A stretch of 8,839 bases of DNA, taken from contig CAYSPM010000120.1 of the NCBI GenBank assembly GCA_964432925.1, forward strand, positions 1-8,839, in the 5' to 3' direction. Within the stretch, counting starts at the first letter, position 1. Each line of letters begins with the position of its first letter. Position numbers and translations under genes: made by a program. This document shows positions 1 to 5,752 of this stretch, one piece after another. The DNA is from CAYNTC01 sp964432925 (lineage in GTDB: Bacteria; Planctomycetota; Phycisphaerae; Sedimentisphaerales; Anaerobacaceae). The notes under the pieces are model-generated. The model saw only the letters and a list, made by a program, of their open reading frames with translations, did not search any database and was not told where the DNA came from.

Positions 1-102
1 TCGACTCGCGTCGAGAGACGCGGAGGCAGGCGAAAGCAAGAAGGGCAGCTCGCTCTCCACAGTCCTATGGACTCCGCCGTAAGGCGTCCTGTGGACTTAC
101 GG
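1..102. repeat. GC-rich left edge with short hairpin, direct and inverted repeats
   Basis: This stretch is richer in G and C than what follows. Positions 5-25 can fold into a CTCGCGTC/GACGC-G-GAG stem with one bulge, closed by a GAGA tetraloop. A 12-base unit GTCCT(A/G)TGGACT occurs twice, at 62-73 and 86-97, with one mismatch. CCGTAAG (77-83) is inverted as CTTACGG (96-102). One plus-strand frame is open from the left edge to 252, but its product resembles no family I know and is arginine-rich where it crosses the repeats, so I do not call a gene. It may be a dispersed intergenic repeat or the end of a structured RNA lying outside the window. No further feature is seen between 103 and 219. 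Confidence 0.4.
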
Positions 103-219
103 AGGACACCTGTCGGCGGAGATGACAACCGTGTCCTTTTCTACAAGAGCAATCTGAAATATCATACGCTAAGACGTACACTTTGGGAAATTCCAGAAGG
201 TGGACCGAAGGTGTTTACT

Positions 220-336
220 ATGGACGTTTCGGAGATAGTTGGCAATAAGGATTAATAAATACTTGCGCTGGCAAAAAAGTACGGCGCTTCAAATGTCCAT
301 GTGTTTGGCTTGGTGGTTTCAAGGCAAGTCTTATAA
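220..336 (+). pseudogene. Remnant of a minimal nucleotidyltransferase (MNT) domain gene, 5' end only
   Basis: ATG at 220 follows a GAAGG motif (207-211) by 8 nt and opens MDVSEIVGNKD, which is cut by two in-frame stop codons at 253-258. The same frame then continues ILALAKKYGASNVHVFG and ends at a third stop (334-336). The pattern of a short helix followed by ALAKKYGAxNVxVFG is the N-terminus of small MNT-family nucleotidyltransferases, the antitoxin-like partner of HEPN toxins, where G-S-x-A-R-G-E normally follows. Here that part reads GLVVSRQ, so the catalytic GS motif is destroyed and the metal-binding DxD region is absent. No HEPN partner is visible nearby. The gene is dead and reduced to about 40 codons. 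The family match comes from recognising the motif, not from an alignment. Confidence 0.5.
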
Positions 337-348
337 CCGGTTAACTTA

Positions 349-375
349 TCTCTACTCATGTAGGTTTAGTAGAGA
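349..375. repeat. Inverted repeat (8-bp perfect arms)
   Basis: TCTCTACT (349-356) and AGTAGAGA (368-375) are perfect reverse complements around an 11-nt loop. A 10-bp palindrome, TAACCGGTTA, lies just upstream at 334-343. No T-run follows on either strand, so this is not an obvious intrinsic terminator. Its role is unknown. Confidence 0.5.
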
Positions 376-404
376 AATCAGCTTGATACGGGCTTAGGAT
401 TACA

Positions 405-444
405 GTCTCACCGAATTATTGGATTTGTGCCTTTTTAGTGAGAC
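405..444. repeat. Inverted repeat (7-bp perfect arms)
   Basis: GTCTCAC (405-411) and GTGAGAC (438-444) are perfect reverse complements separated by 26 nt that end in CTTTTTA. It is one of a series of inverted repeats in a gene-free stretch. Its role is unknown. Confidence 0.4.
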
Positions 445-540
445 AAGTCTGATCTGATGGTGGGACATTGTTGTTAATGCTCAGTACAGCCCTGATATGC
501 TTGGCCCTCAAGAGCAATCATTGGCATCAACAAAAGCAAA

Positions 541-592
541 GTCGCGGTCAACCCGGATCCATCTCTGCGATGGTATCCGATTCGACCGCGAC
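541..592. repeat. Long two-part hairpin
   Basis: The outer arms GTCGCGGTC (541-549) and GACCGCGAC (584-592) match perfectly. Inside them, GGATCCATC (555-563) pairs with GATGG plus ATCC (569-578), with one bulged T and a 5-nt loop TCTGC. The two helices are joined by a 5x5 internal loop, giving a 52-nt structure with about 18 base pairs. The region 337-660 has no convincing gene: the one longer plus-strand frame (TTG at 468 to 731) runs through this hairpin and the neighbouring terminator and resembles nothing. The hairpin could be a small RNA, a mobile-element end, or a protein-binding site. Confidence 0.5.
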
Positions 593-662
593 ACTGTGCC
601 CAAAGCATCTCAATCTGAACTTACCTGCTGCCGCACGTCTACAGACGAAATCGCCTAAGAAC

Positions 663-700
663 TCTGAAAAACGTCTCGCCCTACAAGATGCCAGAGACGT
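663..700 (-). terminator. Intrinsic terminator of the small membrane-protein gene
   Basis: Read on the minus strand, ACGTCTC (700-694) and GAGACGT (677-671) form a perfect 7-bp stem around a 16-nt loop, and the stem runs straight into TTTTT. It lies 6 nt beyond the TAA stop at 707-709. This is the layout of a rho-independent terminator, although the loop is long. Confidence 0.55.
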
Positions 701-706
701 GCGAAC

Positions 707-943
707 TTATGCAGGGGCATGCCTTCTTTGAAACAAGAACACAATAACACCTAGAGCGATCAGGCCAACGAGTCCATTGTCGCCCAGCATGTTAAGTAAC
801 ACGGTCAGATTACCAATAATGCTGCCAAAGAAAGGCACGTTCTTGCCAAAAAGAATCTCAACAACGATCCCCAGCGCGACCAGCAGCAAAGCAATTTCGG
901 TAATCTCACCAAGCCATCTCTTTGTCTCTTCCAGATAACGCAT
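707..943 (-). CDS. Small two-helix membrane protein, function unknown
   Basis: The 78-residue product starts with a charged segment (MRYLEETKRWLGE). It then has a hydrophobic helix at about residues 16-33 (IALLLVALGIVVEILFG), a middle segment containing NVPFFG and a glycine/asparagine-rich turn, and a second helix at about 55-71 (LVGLIALGVIVFLF). It ends in the basic tail QRRHAPA. ATG at 943 is preceded by AGGAGA (956-951) with a 7-nt gap, so the start is well supported. A terminator follows directly, so the gene is probably monocistronic. It resembles small conserved membrane proteins of unknown function. I see no catalytic motif, and the topology is likely a hairpin of two helices in the inner membrane. 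A weak promoter (TTGAGT, 18 nt, TAAGAT on the minus strand) may lie between about 970 and 1000. Confidence 0.75.
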   Translation of the reverse strand: MRYLEETKRWLGEITEIALLLVALGIVVEILFGKNVPFFGSIIGNLTVLLNMLGDNGLVGLIALGVIVFLFQRRHAPA

Positions 944-1365
944 TTTTTGCTCTCCTATAAAAAAACCACAATCTTACTTAATGTGTATCATCTTACTCAA
1001 CTCGGTTTATGCCTTGTAAAACTTTAGAAATATGAGCCCATGAACTTATTTAAAAAGCATATTAGTTAAGTCGATTGATTCACTTGGGAAGTTCAATATG
1101 CCGCATTTTCAGTACTGAAAACTTAGCCATATATCCCTCCGAGGGCCTGCCTGGCGCTATGACGTAGGACGATGAAAAAAACAAACAACTTGTCTATTTT
1201 TTATCCTTTAATCCTAATTTGTAGAGAATACGTTTTCACCTTCACCGCACAAAGATACCTCTATGGCTATTTATTCAGCCATTCTGCCAAGAGAAACGGC
1301 AGTTTATGAGTTTCGAGCAATAAGTCAGGCACAGAATGTTATTGGCAGGATAGAGCACAATTCCC
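944..1365. other. Intergenic region between divergent small genes
   Basis: About 420 bases hold no convincing gene. A 16-bp palindrome lies at 1106-1121. A GC-richer patch (1135-1175) begins with the pseudo-palindrome CCCTCCGAGGG (1135-1145), followed by A- and T-rich sequence. An open frame starts at ATG 1263 and reads into the small gene at 1401, but it has no ribosome-binding site and crosses the promoter at 1366-1394. I treat it as non-coding upstream sequence. The GC-richer patch did not match any riboswitch I could recognise. Confidence 0.5.
1106..1121. promoter_or_regulatory. Perfect 16-bp palindrome, possible operator
   Basis: TTTTCAGTACTGAAAA is identical to its reverse complement. 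A dyad of this length without a loop suits a dimeric regulator better than an RNA hairpin. It lies about 160 bp upstream of the minus-strand gene at 943 and about 280 bp upstream of the plus-strand gene at 1401. I do not recognise the regulator family. Confidence 0.3.
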
Positions 1366-1394
1366 TTGACTTTGCTGTTAAAATGGGATATTAT
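1366..1394 (+). promoter_or_regulatory. Sigma70-type promoter for a leaderless transcript
   Basis: TTGACT (1366-1371) and TATTAT (1389-1394) are each one base from consensus and stand exactly 17 bp apart. The expected transcription start, 6-8 nt past the -10 box, falls on or beside the ATG at 1401. That predicts an mRNA with no 5' leader, consistent with the lack of any Shine-Dalgarno site before that ATG. Confidence 0.55.
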
Positions 1395-1400
1395 GTAACT

Positions 1401-1574
1401 ATGTTGAGTGAGAAGATTCTATTCATTTTGCGCCTGCTGCTCATCGCTGCGGTTTGGGCTTTTGTCTGGCGGCTTATACAGCCGAAGACCCAGGCGATGC
1501 GCATACTCAGAGCCGCTTTGCTTATACTCGCTCTTTTAACAGTACTGGCGGTTACGAGGGTGACAGGGTATTGA
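1401..1574 (+). CDS. Small two-helix membrane protein, probably leaderless mRNA
   Basis: The 57-residue product begins MLSEKILFILRLLLIAAV. It has a first transmembrane helix at about residues 5-23, a short basic/polar loop (RLIQPKTQAMR), and a second helix at about 38-53 (AALLILALLTVLAV), and ends RVTGY. The frame is also open upstream, with ATGs at 1263 and 1383. I choose 1401 because the promoter at 1366-1394 places the transcript start there and because the hydrophobic protein begins there; the translation upstream looks like chance sequence. Positively charged residues in the loop suggest that the loop is cytoplasmic. The gene converges on hemB with a 43-nt gap, and I see no clear terminator between them. 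No family was recognised. It could be an inner-membrane accessory peptide. Confidence 0.6.
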   Translation: MLSEKILFILRLLLIAAVWAFVWRLIQPKTQAMRILRAALLILALLTVLAVTRVTGY

Positions 1575-1617
1575 TTGGAGAGAGGATTGGCTGTATAGCT
1601 TCGTCCAGGGACAAAGA

Positions 1618-2613
1618 CTATTCGCCCAATAATTTTGCCACATCTTTAGCAGAATAAGTTATTATTATATCTGCGCCCGCACGCTTAATAGCAGTTAGCA
1701 CTTCCAGCATTGCTGCCTCTTTATCCAATAAATTTGCATTAGCGGCGCAGGTGAGCATCATGTATTCGCCGCTTACGTTATAGGCGGCGATGGGACAATC
1801 GAAGCGGTCTTTAGCCCGGCGAATTATATCAAGATAACAAAGAGCCGGCTTGACCATTACAATATCGGCACCTTCATTGATATCAAGGGCGATCTCAGCC
1901 ATTGCCTGGCTTGCATCAGCAGGATCCATCTGATATGTCTTACGATCCGCAAGAGCGGTTCCTGCAAAGGCAGAATCCGGCGCTGACTCAGCAGCATCCC
2001 TAAATGGCCCATAAAAGGCAGAAGCAAACTTGGCGGCGTACGACATAATAGCAACGTCTTCAAATCCGTTTTCTTCTAGTGCCTGGCGAATATATTTGAC
2101 CCGGCCATCCATCATGTCGGAAGGTGCTACGATATCTGCTCCAGCCTGTGCGTGTGACAGAGATACCTTGGCTAACAACTCGCACGTTGCATCATTATCG
2201 ATTTTGTTATTTTCTATCACGCCGCAATGACCATGCGAAGTATAAGCGCACAGACAGACATCAGTAATCACCAGTAACTCAGGTATATGTTTTTTGATTT
2301 CTTTTATCGAGCGCTGTACGATGCCATCCTCAGCCCATGCTTCAGAGCCTTTTTCATCTTTCTTTTCCGGTAGGCCGAATAGGAGCACGGCTGGTATGCC
2401 TAACGATACTATCTCTGCTGCTTCTTTTGCGACCGTATCAGGCGAGAAATGAAAACAGCCAGTCATAGATTTGATCGGTTCTTTAAGACCCTTGCCCGCA
2501 CGGATAAATAGCGGGTAAACCAGATCATCAATACTCAAGCTCGTTTCGCGAACCAGTTTCCGCATGGAAGCGCTGCTTCGCAGCCTCCTTAATCTCGTTT
2601 TTGGAAAACCCAT
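1618..2613 (-). CDS. hemB: Delta-aminolevulinic acid dehydratase (porphobilinogen synthase)
   Basis: This cytoplasmic enzyme condenses two 5-aminolevulinate molecules to porphobilinogen, the first common step of all tetrapyrroles. The 331-residue length is typical of the family. The zinc-type metal site is present as DVCLCxYTSHGHCG with Cys120, Cys122 and Cys130, so this is a Zn-dependent rather than a Mg-only form. The two active-site lysines are Lys195 (AAKFASAFYGP) and the Schiff-base Lys255 (MVKPALCYLD). The C-terminal Y-N-V-S-G-E-Y-M motif is intact. The start is ATG at 2613, with AAGGAG 6 nt upstream. The frame stays open to a Met codon at 2664, but those 17 extra residues translate an intergenic repeat and are not native. 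It is the last gene of the leftward heme cluster, 151 nt after ahbC. That gap is filled by the repeat, so it may be expressed separately or with reduced coupling. Confidence 0.96.
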   Translation of the reverse strand: MGFPKTRLRRLRSSASMRKLVRETSLSIDDLVYPLFIRAGKGLKEPIKSMTGCFHFSPDTVAKEAAEIVSLGIPAVLLFGLPEKKDEKGSEAWAEDGIVQRSIKEIKKHIPELLVITDVCLCAYTSHGHCGVIENNKIDNDATCELLAKVSLSHAQAGADIVAPSDMMDGRVKYIRQALEENGFEDVAIMSYAAKFASAFYGPFRDAAESAPDSAFAGTALADRKTYQMDPADASQAMAEIALDINEGADIVMVKPALCYLDIIRRAKDRFDCPIAAYNVSGEYMMLTCAANANLLDKEAAMLEVLTAIKRAGADIIITYSAKDVAKLLGE

Positions 2614-2619
2614 AAGATA

Positions 2620-2625
2620 CTCCTT
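2620..2625 (-). promoter_or_regulatory. Ribosome-binding site that fixes the hemB start
   Basis: On the minus strand AAGGAG (2625-2620) stands 6 nt before ATG 2613. The GGAG can pair with a CTCC just upstream (CTCC-GAA-GGAG), a short hairpin that might modulate access but could be chance. Confidence 0.75.
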
Positions 2626-2630
2626 CGGAG

Positions 2631-2766
2631 AAATCCGAATATCGAAATCCGAAATTCGAAACAAATACGAAATTCAAATTTTCAAATGACTAAAACAAAG
2701 TTTTGAATTTTGTATTTTGGTCATTTGTATTTGTTTCGTGCTTCGATATTCGTATTTTGAATTTCT
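2631..2766. repeat. AT-rich imperfect inverted repeat, probably a dispersed intergenic element
   Basis: The 151-nt gap between ahbC and hemB is nearly all one imperfect palindrome built from short words such as AAATTCGAA, ACAAATAC and AATTTTGAA. Matching arms include CGAATATCGAA (2636-2646) with TTCGATATTCG (2742-2752), CGAAACAAATAC (2657-2668) with GTATTTGTTTCG (2727-2738), and AAATGAC (2684-2690) with GTCATTT (2720-2726). Together they form a long hairpin with a central loop around 2691-2719. I recall near-identical elements as common dispersed repeats in planctomycete and related metagenome-assembled genomes; that is recollection, not a search. One end touches the ahbC stop codon, the other lies 18 nt before the hemB start. 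A transcript crossing it would fold strongly, so it may act as a processing or attenuation site. Confidence 0.7.
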
Positions 2767-3928
2767 ATTCTGTTATTTCTTCATCCGTAAGATAGCAAGA
2801 CGGTTCATTAAGCCAGTTTTTATCATCTGCACTCTCAGCTAAAAATCTGTAGTTGCCTTTGCATAAGCTAAACCATTTGCATTTCAGACATCGCGGATCA
2901 GCGAAGCTATCTTTATTGCGCAGTTTGCTCAGCACCGGCTCTGTCGTATTTTCCCAGATCTGCTTGAAAGTTTTGTCTTTGATATTGCCAAGCGAATAAT
3001 TCCGCCAGAATTGATCTGGGTATACATTACCATCCCAGCCTACGCACACAATATTTTCGCCAATTTTATTGCCGCCATTTGCAAGAAGAAGTTTTTTTGC
3101 CTGTGTGTAACGGGGATTGTTTTCCTGTCTCATCTTCATCAACAAGTACGGGCCATCTGCGTGGTTATCCACGGTAAGCACTTCATCGATCAGCTCTCTC
3201 TGGGCGAAGTCTTGTGTCTTTTCTATGATAATATCCAGAACCTTTCGTGTCTGCTCGGGTGGTGGTGTTTGGTTATTAAGCTGCCTTGCCCTGCCGATGC
3301 GAATTAAATGATAGAAGCAGAGCCTTCGCACATTTGCCGATTTTGCGATATCGAATGCAAGAGGTACCTGCTCAGCGTTAGCCTTAGTGATAGTAAAACG
3401 CAACCCTGTTTTTATCCCCGCTTTTTTGCAGTTGGCAATCCCTGTTAGAGCAGCCTTAAAGCAACCTTTAGCCTGTCGGAATTCGTCGTGGAAGCGCTCC
3501 GCTCCGTCAATGGATATGCCCACATAATCTACTCCAGATTTAATGAGTTTGTTAGATACCTCCAAGTCGATAAGTGTGCCGTTGGTAGAAAGGACTGTTC
3601 GCATACCACATCGCTTGGCCTCGGTCAGCAGCTCGAATATGTCATTCCGTAAAAGTGGCTCGCCGCCGCTGAACAATACCACCGGGCAATTAACCTCAGC
3701 AAGCTGAGCCAGCATCTGCTTGGCCTGGCAGGTTGAAAGCTCCGTATCTCGCTGCCAGGTCTCTGACCCGCTGTAGCAATGTAAACAATGCAGATTACAC
3801 CTCTGCGTACAATTGTAGACCACCACCGGCCCATGAGCCTGTGGCTTATAAAATGAGTTAGAATTATGATATCGCAGTTCGTCCGATTGGCCTGATAAAT
3901 CGCAGTAGAGTTTTGAGATATTTATCAT
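2765..3928 (-). CDS. ahbC: AhbC/NirJ1-type radical SAM protein: Fe-coproporphyrin III synthase of the alternative heme pathway
   Basis: In the siroheme-dependent pathway AhbC removes the two acetate side chains of 12,18-didecarboxysiroheme to give Fe-coproporphyrin III. The 387-residue protein opens with ISKLYC...DELRY, the characteristic AhbC/NirJ1 N-terminus. The radical SAM cluster motif is Cys44-x3-Cys48-x2-Cys51, followed by the SAM-binding GGEPL. The C-terminal segment has CVGWDGNVYPDQFWRNYSLG, a close relative of the AhbC/NirJ1 signature, and Cys295, Cys347, Cys350, Cys356 and Cys378 for an auxiliary SPASM-like Fe-S cluster. The PDQFWR..SLGN motif favours AhbC over AhbD. The start codon lies 15 nt after the cobA-hemD stop, so the two are co-transcribed; no clear Shine-Dalgarno site is present. 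Cys40, where most relatives have a non-cysteine residue, is an oddity. NirJ of heme d1 synthesis is the main alternative, but no other d1 genes are here. Confidence 0.85.
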   Translation of the reverse strand: MINISKLYCDLSGQSDELRYHNSNSFYKPQAHGPVVVYNCTQRCNLHCLHCYSGSETWQRDTELSTCQAKQMLAQLAEVNCPVVLFSGGEPLLRNDIFELLTEAKRCGMRTVLSTNGTLIDLEVSNKLIKSGVDYVGISIDGAERFHDEFRQAKGCFKAALTGIANCKKAGIKTGLRFTITKANAEQVPLAFDIAKSANVRRLCFYHLIRIGRARQLNNQTPPPEQTRKVLDIIIEKTQDFAQRELIDEVLTVDNHADGPYLLMKMRQENNPRYTQAKKLLLANGGNKIGENIVCVGWDGNVYPDQFWRNYSLGNIKDKTFKQIWENTTEPVLSKLRNKDSFADPRCLKCKWFSLCKGNYRFLAESADDKNWLNEPSCYLTDEEITE

Positions 3929-3943
3929 TTGTAGGCCTGGGGC

Positions 3944-5455
3944 TTATAAATACGCTTCTATAGCGCTAAGTAATCCGTCGATAGTGTGTTCTTTCGCTGT
4001 CACATTTACTTTGACATCGAGTTTTCTTAGTTGCTCAGATGTTACCGGCCCAATCGATGCAATCCTAATCTTACTGCTATTTACAATTTCCCGTGGGATT
4101 TGTTCAAAAAAGGCCTGAACAGAAAAAGGACTTGCAAATGTCAACCAGTCGACTTGGCCTTTAGAAATCTTTTCTTCTAAGGGCTTTGTCGGGCACTTAT
4201 TTGCCATAGCGGTGTAAATAGCGACGTTGTTGACTTTTGCCCCAGCCTGCTCTAAGAGCTCGATAAGCTTATCTGTTGCAAGCTCTGACCTTAATGCAAG
4301 AACATTTTTATTTTGTAGATTCGCACAGTTAATCAGTTGCAGGCCGAGTTCTTTTGAGGTGAAAACGCTCGGCACGAAGTCCGGCCTGATTCCAAATTCA
4401 CTTAGCTTTTCTGACGTCTTAGGCCCGATCGCTGCGACCTTCGCTGAAGCAAAAACCCTTGCATCGTTACAAAGGCTGTGCAGAGCCTCAAAGAATATCT
4501 TTACCCCGTTGCTGCTGGTAAAGATTATCCAATCGTACTCGGCGATTTTAGTAAGTGCTCTTAAGAACTTATTTGAGTGCGTTAAAGGCCCGATTTTCAT
4601 TGTTGTAAGTTCTATCGGATTTCCACCCCGAGCTATAATCTTTGCCGCGAACTCAGCGTTGCCTTGCTCATCTCGCGTCAGGATTATACTTTTGCCGAAC
4701 AGAGGCTTTTTAATAAACCAGTTCAATCTGGCATCACTATTGGCAGCGGCACCAATGACTACTATTGCCGGCGGCTCGATTTTTTCTTGCTTGCAGGTGT
4801 CGCTTATCTGACTAAGCGGAGCCTTTACCACTCGCTGAGTTGGCAACGTCGCATCGGCAATCACTGCTGCTAACGTATCAGGGCTCATGCCATTTTCTAT
4901 GAGTTGCTCAGTAACCGATGCGAGCTTACCCACAGCCATATAAAAGACTATCGTACCGGTGAATTTAGCAAGCAGGTTCCAGTCGATATTGCTTTGCTTC
5001 TTTTCTGGTGCCTCCTGGCCAGTAACAAAAACGACCTGTGAGCTGTATTCTCTGTCTGTGAGGATAATACCTGTATAATCCGCAGAAGCGACAGCCGCGG
5101 TCACACCTGGCACAATTTCAAAATCTACTCCTGCGTCAGTCAGGACTGTAATTTCTTCCAAGCATCTGCCGAATATGCAAGGGTCGCCGCCCTTTAGACG
5201 CACGACGATTTTTCCACTGGAAGCTTTTTCAAGCAATAACTTATTGATTTCCGGCTGGGTAAACAAACCGGTCCCATCGCGTTTTGGCACGCCAATAGTC
5301 TCAGCATCGCCGCGCGCAAATCTAAGTAAGGCAGGGTTCGCCAATCTATCGTAAATGATACAGTCGGCTAACGAGAGAACCTCCGCTCCACGAACAGTAA
5401 TCAAATCCGCTCTGCCCGGCCCAGCACCAACAAGATATACAAAACCCTTATTCAT
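3944..5455 (-). CDS. cobA-hemD: Fused uroporphyrinogen-III C-methyltransferase / uroporphyrinogen-III synthase
   Basis: This is a 503-residue bifunctional protein. Residues 1-245 are the SAM-dependent methyltransferase CobA (SUMT), which methylates uroporphyrinogen III at C2 and C7 to precorrin-2. Its motifs are GAGPG (10-14), DRLANPALL, VRLKGGDPCIFGR (Gly89-Gly90-Asp91-Pro92), PGVTAAVASADYTGI, and VFYMAV for the substrate/SAM pocket. The usual LTHR is LTDR here. Residues from about 252 on are HemD, which cyclises hydroxymethylbilane with inversion of ring D. It shows IILTRDEQ, IIFTSSNGVKIFFEAL, LTFASPFSVQAFFEQ and the C-terminal IASIGPVTSEQL. Fusion of the two commits the product to siroheme, heme by the Ahb route, and cobamides. 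It leads the leftward cluster before ahbC. The ATG at 5455 has no Shine-Dalgarno site, but it gives the expected CobA N-terminus. Confidence 0.95.
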   Translation of the reverse strand: MNKGFVYLVGAGPGRADLITVRGAEVLSLADCIIYDRLANPALLRFARGDAETIGVPKRDGTGLFTQPEINKLLLEKASSGKIVVRLKGGDPCIFGRCLEEITVLTDAGVDFEIVPGVTAAVASADYTGIILTDREYSSQVVFVTGQEAPEKKQSNIDWNLLAKFTGTIVFYMAVGKLASVTEQLIENGMSPDTLAAVIADATLPTQRVVKAPLSQISDTCKQEKIEPPAIVVIGAAANSDARLNWFIKKPLFGKSIILTRDEQGNAEFAAKIIARGGNPIELTTMKIGPLTHSNKFLRALTKIAEYDWIIFTSSNGVKIFFEALHSLCNDARVFASAKVAAIGPKTSEKLSEFGIRPDFVPSVFTSKELGLQLINCANLQNKNVLALRSELATDKLIELLEQAGAKVNNVAIYTAMANKCPTKPLEEKISKGQVDWLTFASPFSVQAFFEQIPREIVNSSKIRIASIGPVTSEQLRKLDVKVNVTAKEHTIDGLLSAIEAYL

Positions 5456-5496
5456 AGCGTACAGCGGTTAGCGTATAGAGTTTAGTGTGAGGATAT
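5455..5496. repeat. Degenerate tandem repeat of a 14-nt unit (two 7-nt halves)
   Basis: Three consecutive units read TAGCGTACAGCGGT (5455-5468), TAGCGTATAGAGTT (5469-5482) and TAGTGTGAGGATAT (5483-5496). The heptad TAGCGTA or a variant recurs every 7 nt at the start. The array directly abuts the cobA-hemD start codon, where its 5' untranslated region and promoter should be. It may be a decayed low-complexity element or a binding array. Confidence 0.4.
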
Positions 5497-5584
5497 GGTA
5501 CTACAGACAAGACGAGAACGCCATCGATTTTGCCGCGGCTCTATGAGAGTACCCGGAATGGAAGCAACGAGGTGCGAAACCAAC

Positions 5585-5613
5585 TTGCAAATTTCCCAAA
5601 AACGCGGTATAAT
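5585..5613 (+). promoter_or_regulatory. Sigma70-type promoter of the RloC-like ATPase gene
   Basis: TTGCAA (5585-5590) and a perfect TATAAT (5608-5613) are 17 bp apart. Transcription from about 5620 would give a leader of roughly 145 nt before the GTG start at 5766, so the gene has its own strong promoter independent of the heme genes. Confidence 0.65.
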
Positions 5614-5752
5614 TATTAGTGAAGAAACAACGCAGAATAACAGCGGGGGGAAACGTAGCTGATTTGTCTTTCACACAGGAGACTGCTTTGCTATTTAGTA
5701 TTGATTATTCGTGATTTTGATTGCTTTGGGCGTTCACTCAGGTTCTTGATTT

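Noticed and set aside
541..592. Integron attC site or tRNA gene
   Set aside because: No attC core (GTTRRRY) or cassette gene and no integrase are visible; the structure does not form a cloverleaf with tRNA consensus bases.
468..731. Plus-strand 87-codon open frame starting at TTG
   Set aside because: It runs through a 52-nt hairpin and over the terminator and 3' end of the opposing membrane-protein gene, has no ribosome-binding site, and its product resembles no protein.
1135..1175. Riboswitch in the GC-rich patch
   Set aside because: No conserved core of a riboswitch class I know could be matched, and the downstream genes are of unknown function.
1263..1400. Upstream extension of the small plus-strand membrane protein (ATG at 1263 or 1383)
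   Set aside because: No ribosome-binding site, and the stretch contains a near-consensus promoter whose start falls on ATG 1401.
2614..2664. 17-residue N-terminal extension of HemB
   Set aside because: It translates the intergenic repeat; ATG 2613 has a strong AAGGAG site and gives the normal family N-terminus.
2631..2766. CRISPR array
   Set aside because: It is one imperfect palindrome without regularly spaced identical repeats or unique spacers, and no cas genes are present.
4227..4811. 194-codon open frame antisense to cobA-hemD
   Set aside because: It lies wholly opposite a well-supported bifunctional enzyme gene and looks like the codon shadow of the HemD domain.
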